DNA from: Actinomycetes bacterium
GTDB taxonomy: Bacteria; Actinomycetota; Actinomycetes; Actinomycetales; Cellulomonadaceae
Assembly: GCA_023389545.1 (NCBI GenBank)
Contig: JAEWEI010000320.1
Coordinates: 1 to 8,001, forward strand
Direction: 5' to 3'
DNA: 8,001 nucleotides
Both the position numbers and the translations under genes were made by a program. Under the pieces are notes generated by a model. The model saw only the letters and a list, made by a program, of their open reading frames with translations, had not been told where the DNA came from and did no database searches. Within the stretch, counting starts at the first letter, position 1. The number at the start of each line of letters is the position of its first letter. Below are positions 6,551 through 8,001 of the stretch, piece by piece.

Positions 6551-6586
6551 CCGCGCGGCGGTGGCTGGGTGGCCACCGCCGCGCGG
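6551..6586 (-). terminator. Strong GC-rich hairpin downstream of the sugar permease operon
   Basis: Two perfectly complementary 15-base arms (6551-6565 and 6572-6586) enclose a 6-base loop. The hairpin starts 8 bases after the permease stop codon and ends about 55 bases before the regulator's ATG. It lacks a T-tract, as many actinomycete intrinsic terminators do. Its position between the permease gene and a gene with its own strong ribosome site makes terminator the best reading. It may be a partial terminator that attenuates read-through. Confidence 0.75.
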
Positions 6587-6594
6587 AAGGTCAC

Positions 6595-7515
6595 TCAGCC
6601 CTTGACGGCGCCCTGCATGATGCCAGCGACGAGCTGTCGTCCTGCGAAGACGAACACGATGACCAGCGGGATCACCGAGAGGGTGACGCCCGCCATGACG
6701 AGCGACATGTCGTTGAAGTAGTTGCCTTGGAGCAGCTGGACGGCCACCGGCAGGGTCGGGTTCGCCGAGCCCAGCACGATGAACGGCCAGAAGAAGTTCG
6801 TCCACGATCCCACGAAGGTGAACAGGCCGAGCATCGCGGCGGCCGGTCGAGCTGCCGGAAGCGCGACGTGCCAGAACGTGCGGATCATCGACGCGCCGTC
6901 CACACGGGCAGCCTCGATCAGCTCGTACGGAAGCGCTCCCTCAAGATACTGCGTCATCCAGAACACGCCGAACGCGGTGACCATCCCGGGGACGATGACG
7001 GCGATGAGGTCGCCGGTCCACTCGAGCTTCGACATCACGATGAACAGGGGCACGATGCCGAGCTGGGTCGGCACCGCCGTGGTGGCCACGACGAAGACGA
7101 GCAGCGGCCCGCGGCCCTTGAAGCGGAGCTTCGCGAAGGAGTAGCCGGCCAGGGTGGAGAAGATGACCACGGAGATCGCGGTCACCGAGGAGACGATGGC
7201 CGAGTTCGTCAGCGACTTCCAGAACTTGATGTCCGAGTTGAGGACGCGCTCGAAGTTGGCGAACAGGTTGCTGTCCGGGATCAACGACGGGATCGGGTTC
7301 TGCGCGATCGTCGCGGAGTCCGAGGTGGCGAGCAGGAACGCGAAGTACAGCGGGTACGCCGAGATCAGGATGACCAGCGTGAGGATCGCGTAGGTGACCC
7401 ACCCGGGACGGCGGTCGGAGCCGGCGCCCTTCGACGTGCCGCGCCGGTTCGCGGCGGCGCGAGCGGCGCCGCGTCCTGCGGTCTGCTGGATGACGGGGAT
7501 CGAAGGCGCGCTCAT
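6595..7515 (-). CDS. ABC sugar importer permease, MalG/CebG type (CUT1 family)
   Basis: This 306-residue inner-membrane protein is the second permease of a carbohydrate ABC importer. After a cytoplasmic Ala/Arg-rich leader (1-38) come six hydrophobic segments near residues 39-62, 108-128, 137-161, 169-190, 225-247 and 275-297. The EAA loop, EAARVDGASMIRTFWHVALP at 201-220, contacts the ATPase. The C-terminus ends in GIMQGAVKG, typical of MalG-type permeases. The ATG at 7515 overlaps the upstream permease's TGA as ATGA and is preceded by AAGGAAG about 8 bases upstream, so the two permeases are translationally coupled. No ATP-binding gene is visible. In actinomycetes such importers commonly use a shared MsiK-type ATPase encoded elsewhere. 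A cello-oligosaccharide or beta-glucoside substrate is inferred from resemblance of the upstream permease and the nearby regulator to the Ceb system; other oligosaccharides remain possible. Confidence 0.93.
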   Translation of the reverse strand: MSAPSIPVIQQTAGRGAARAAANRRGTSKGAGSDRRPGWVTYAILTLVILISAYPLYFAFLLATSDSATIAQNPIPSLIPDSNLFANFERVLNSDIKFWKSLTNSAIVSSVTAISVVIFSTLAGYSFAKLRFKGRGPLLVFVVATTAVPTQLGIVPLFIVMSKLEWTGDLIAVIVPGMVTAFGVFWMTQYLEGALPYELIEAARVDGASMIRTFWHVALPAARPAAAMLGLFTFVGSWTNFFWPFIVLGSANPTLPVAVQLLQGNYFNDMSLVMAGVTLSVIPLVIVFVFAGRQLVAGIMQGAVKG

Positions 7516-8000
7516 CGCTTCTGCTTCCTTCCGGACTTGGGCGCCGAGTCGGACGCGATGCGACGGGTGAGGGAGAAGTTGATCAACCCGATGATCAGGA
7601 TGATCACGAAGAGGATCCAGGCGACGGCGGCTGCACGCCCGAAGCTCTTCTGGGAGCCCCATCCGACCTCGTAGAGGTACATCGTCACCGTCATCCACTG
7701 ACGGTCGCCGCCGCCCTGGCCGGTCTGGTCGAACAGGCGGGGCTCGTCGAAGATCTGCAGTCCGCCGATGGTGGAGGTCACCACGACGAAGATGATGGTC
7801 GGGCGCAGCATCGGCACGGTGACCGAGAAGAACTGGCGCAGTCGGCCGGCGCCGTCGAGGATCGCGGCCTCGTAGAGCTCGCGCGGGACGGCCTGCATCG
7901 CGGCGAGGAAGATCAGGGTGTTGTAGCCGATCCAGCGGAAGTTCACCATCGAGGAGATGGCGACGTGGCTCGCGAGGACGTCAGCGTGCCAGCGGATCGG
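7512..8000 (-). CDS. ABC sugar importer permease, MalF/CebF type, C-terminal 162 residues (5' end outside window)
   Basis: The frame is open from the right edge to TGA at 7514-7512, so the start and N-terminal transmembrane segments lie beyond 8001. The internal ATG at 7949 is not the true start, since conserved permease sequence (WHADVLASHVAISS) continues upstream of it. The fragment contains NFRWIGYNTLIFLAAMQAVP, then the EAA loop with YEAAILDGAG and the following helix (residues 43-63 of the fragment), GGLQIFDEPRLFD (79-91) and a last membrane segment near 123-144, ending in a basic tail. The GLQIFDEPRLFD and MYLYEVGW stretches resemble CebF-like permeases of actinobacterial cellobiose/beta-glucoside importers. 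That is family memory, not an alignment. It partners the downstream MalG-type permease, with which it overlaps by 4 bases. A substrate-binding protein gene is expected just upstream, outside the window. Confidence 0.92.
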   Translation of the reverse strand, partial: PIRWHADVLASHVAISSMVNFRWIGYNTLIFLAAMQAVPRELYEAAILDGAGRLRQFFSVTVPMLRPTIIFVVVTSTIGGLQIFDEPRLFDQTGQGGGDRQWMTVTMYLYEVGWGSQKSFGRAAAVAWILFVIILIIGLINFSLTRRIASDSAPKSGRKQKR

Positions 8001-8001
8001 C

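Noticed and set aside
5930..7674. Plus-strand open frames across the LacI gene and permease genes
   Set aside because: They are shadows of strongly supported minus-strand genes and translate to charged or repetitive sequence with no family features.
1..8001. Mobile element, CRISPR array, tRNA/rRNA, toxin-antitoxin or phage-defence content
   Set aside because: No transposase, integrase, direct-repeat array, clover-leaf candidate or defence-type domain was found; nearly all bases are occupied by recognisable chromosomal genes.

Overview
The window is very GC-rich, densely packed bacterial DNA with strong third-position G/C bias, SD-type ribosome sites and ATGA/GTGA gene overlaps. Protein families (a bifunctional PutA without a DNA-binding domain, a CebF/CebG-like sugar permease pair, a CelR/CebR-like LacI regulator, a tandem CrcB pair) fit a high-GC actinomycete, probably a Micrococcales member close to Cellulomonas-type organisms. 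That placement is inference from family resemblance only.

Layout. Positions 1-306 (minus) hold the start of an unrecognised single-pass membrane protein, cut by the left edge. It follows, 2 bases after the stop, an aldo/keto reductase gene (309-1109, minus). A 183-base divergent intergenic region separates this pair from a long bifunctional proline catabolism gene, putA (1293-4595, plus). putA converges on a minus-strand block with only 7 bases between the stop codons.

The minus-strand block, read in transcription order from the right edge, is: the C-terminal half of a MalF/CebF-type ABC sugar permease (cut at 8001), a complete MalG/CebG-type permease (ATGA overlap), a strong GC-rich hairpin that looks like a terminator, a LacI-family regulator, and two adjacent fluoride-channel genes (crcB), the second overlapping the first by 4 bases (GTGA).

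Functionally there are three modules: (i) oxidation of proline to glutamate by PutA; (ii) uptake of a sugar or oligosaccharide, probably cello-oligosaccharide or another beta-glucoside, by an ABC importer whose binding protein lies outside the window and whose ATPase is not seen, with a CelR/CebR-like LacI protein as likely local regulator; (iii) fluoride efflux by a probable heteromeric Fluc channel. The two CrcB proteins carry opposite positive-inside charge biases and one has a Tyr in the usual Phe-box position, which is the most interesting detail here. I found no mobile element, CRISPR array, RNA gene or clear novel system; most of the window is ordinary chromosomal housekeeping and catabolic content.
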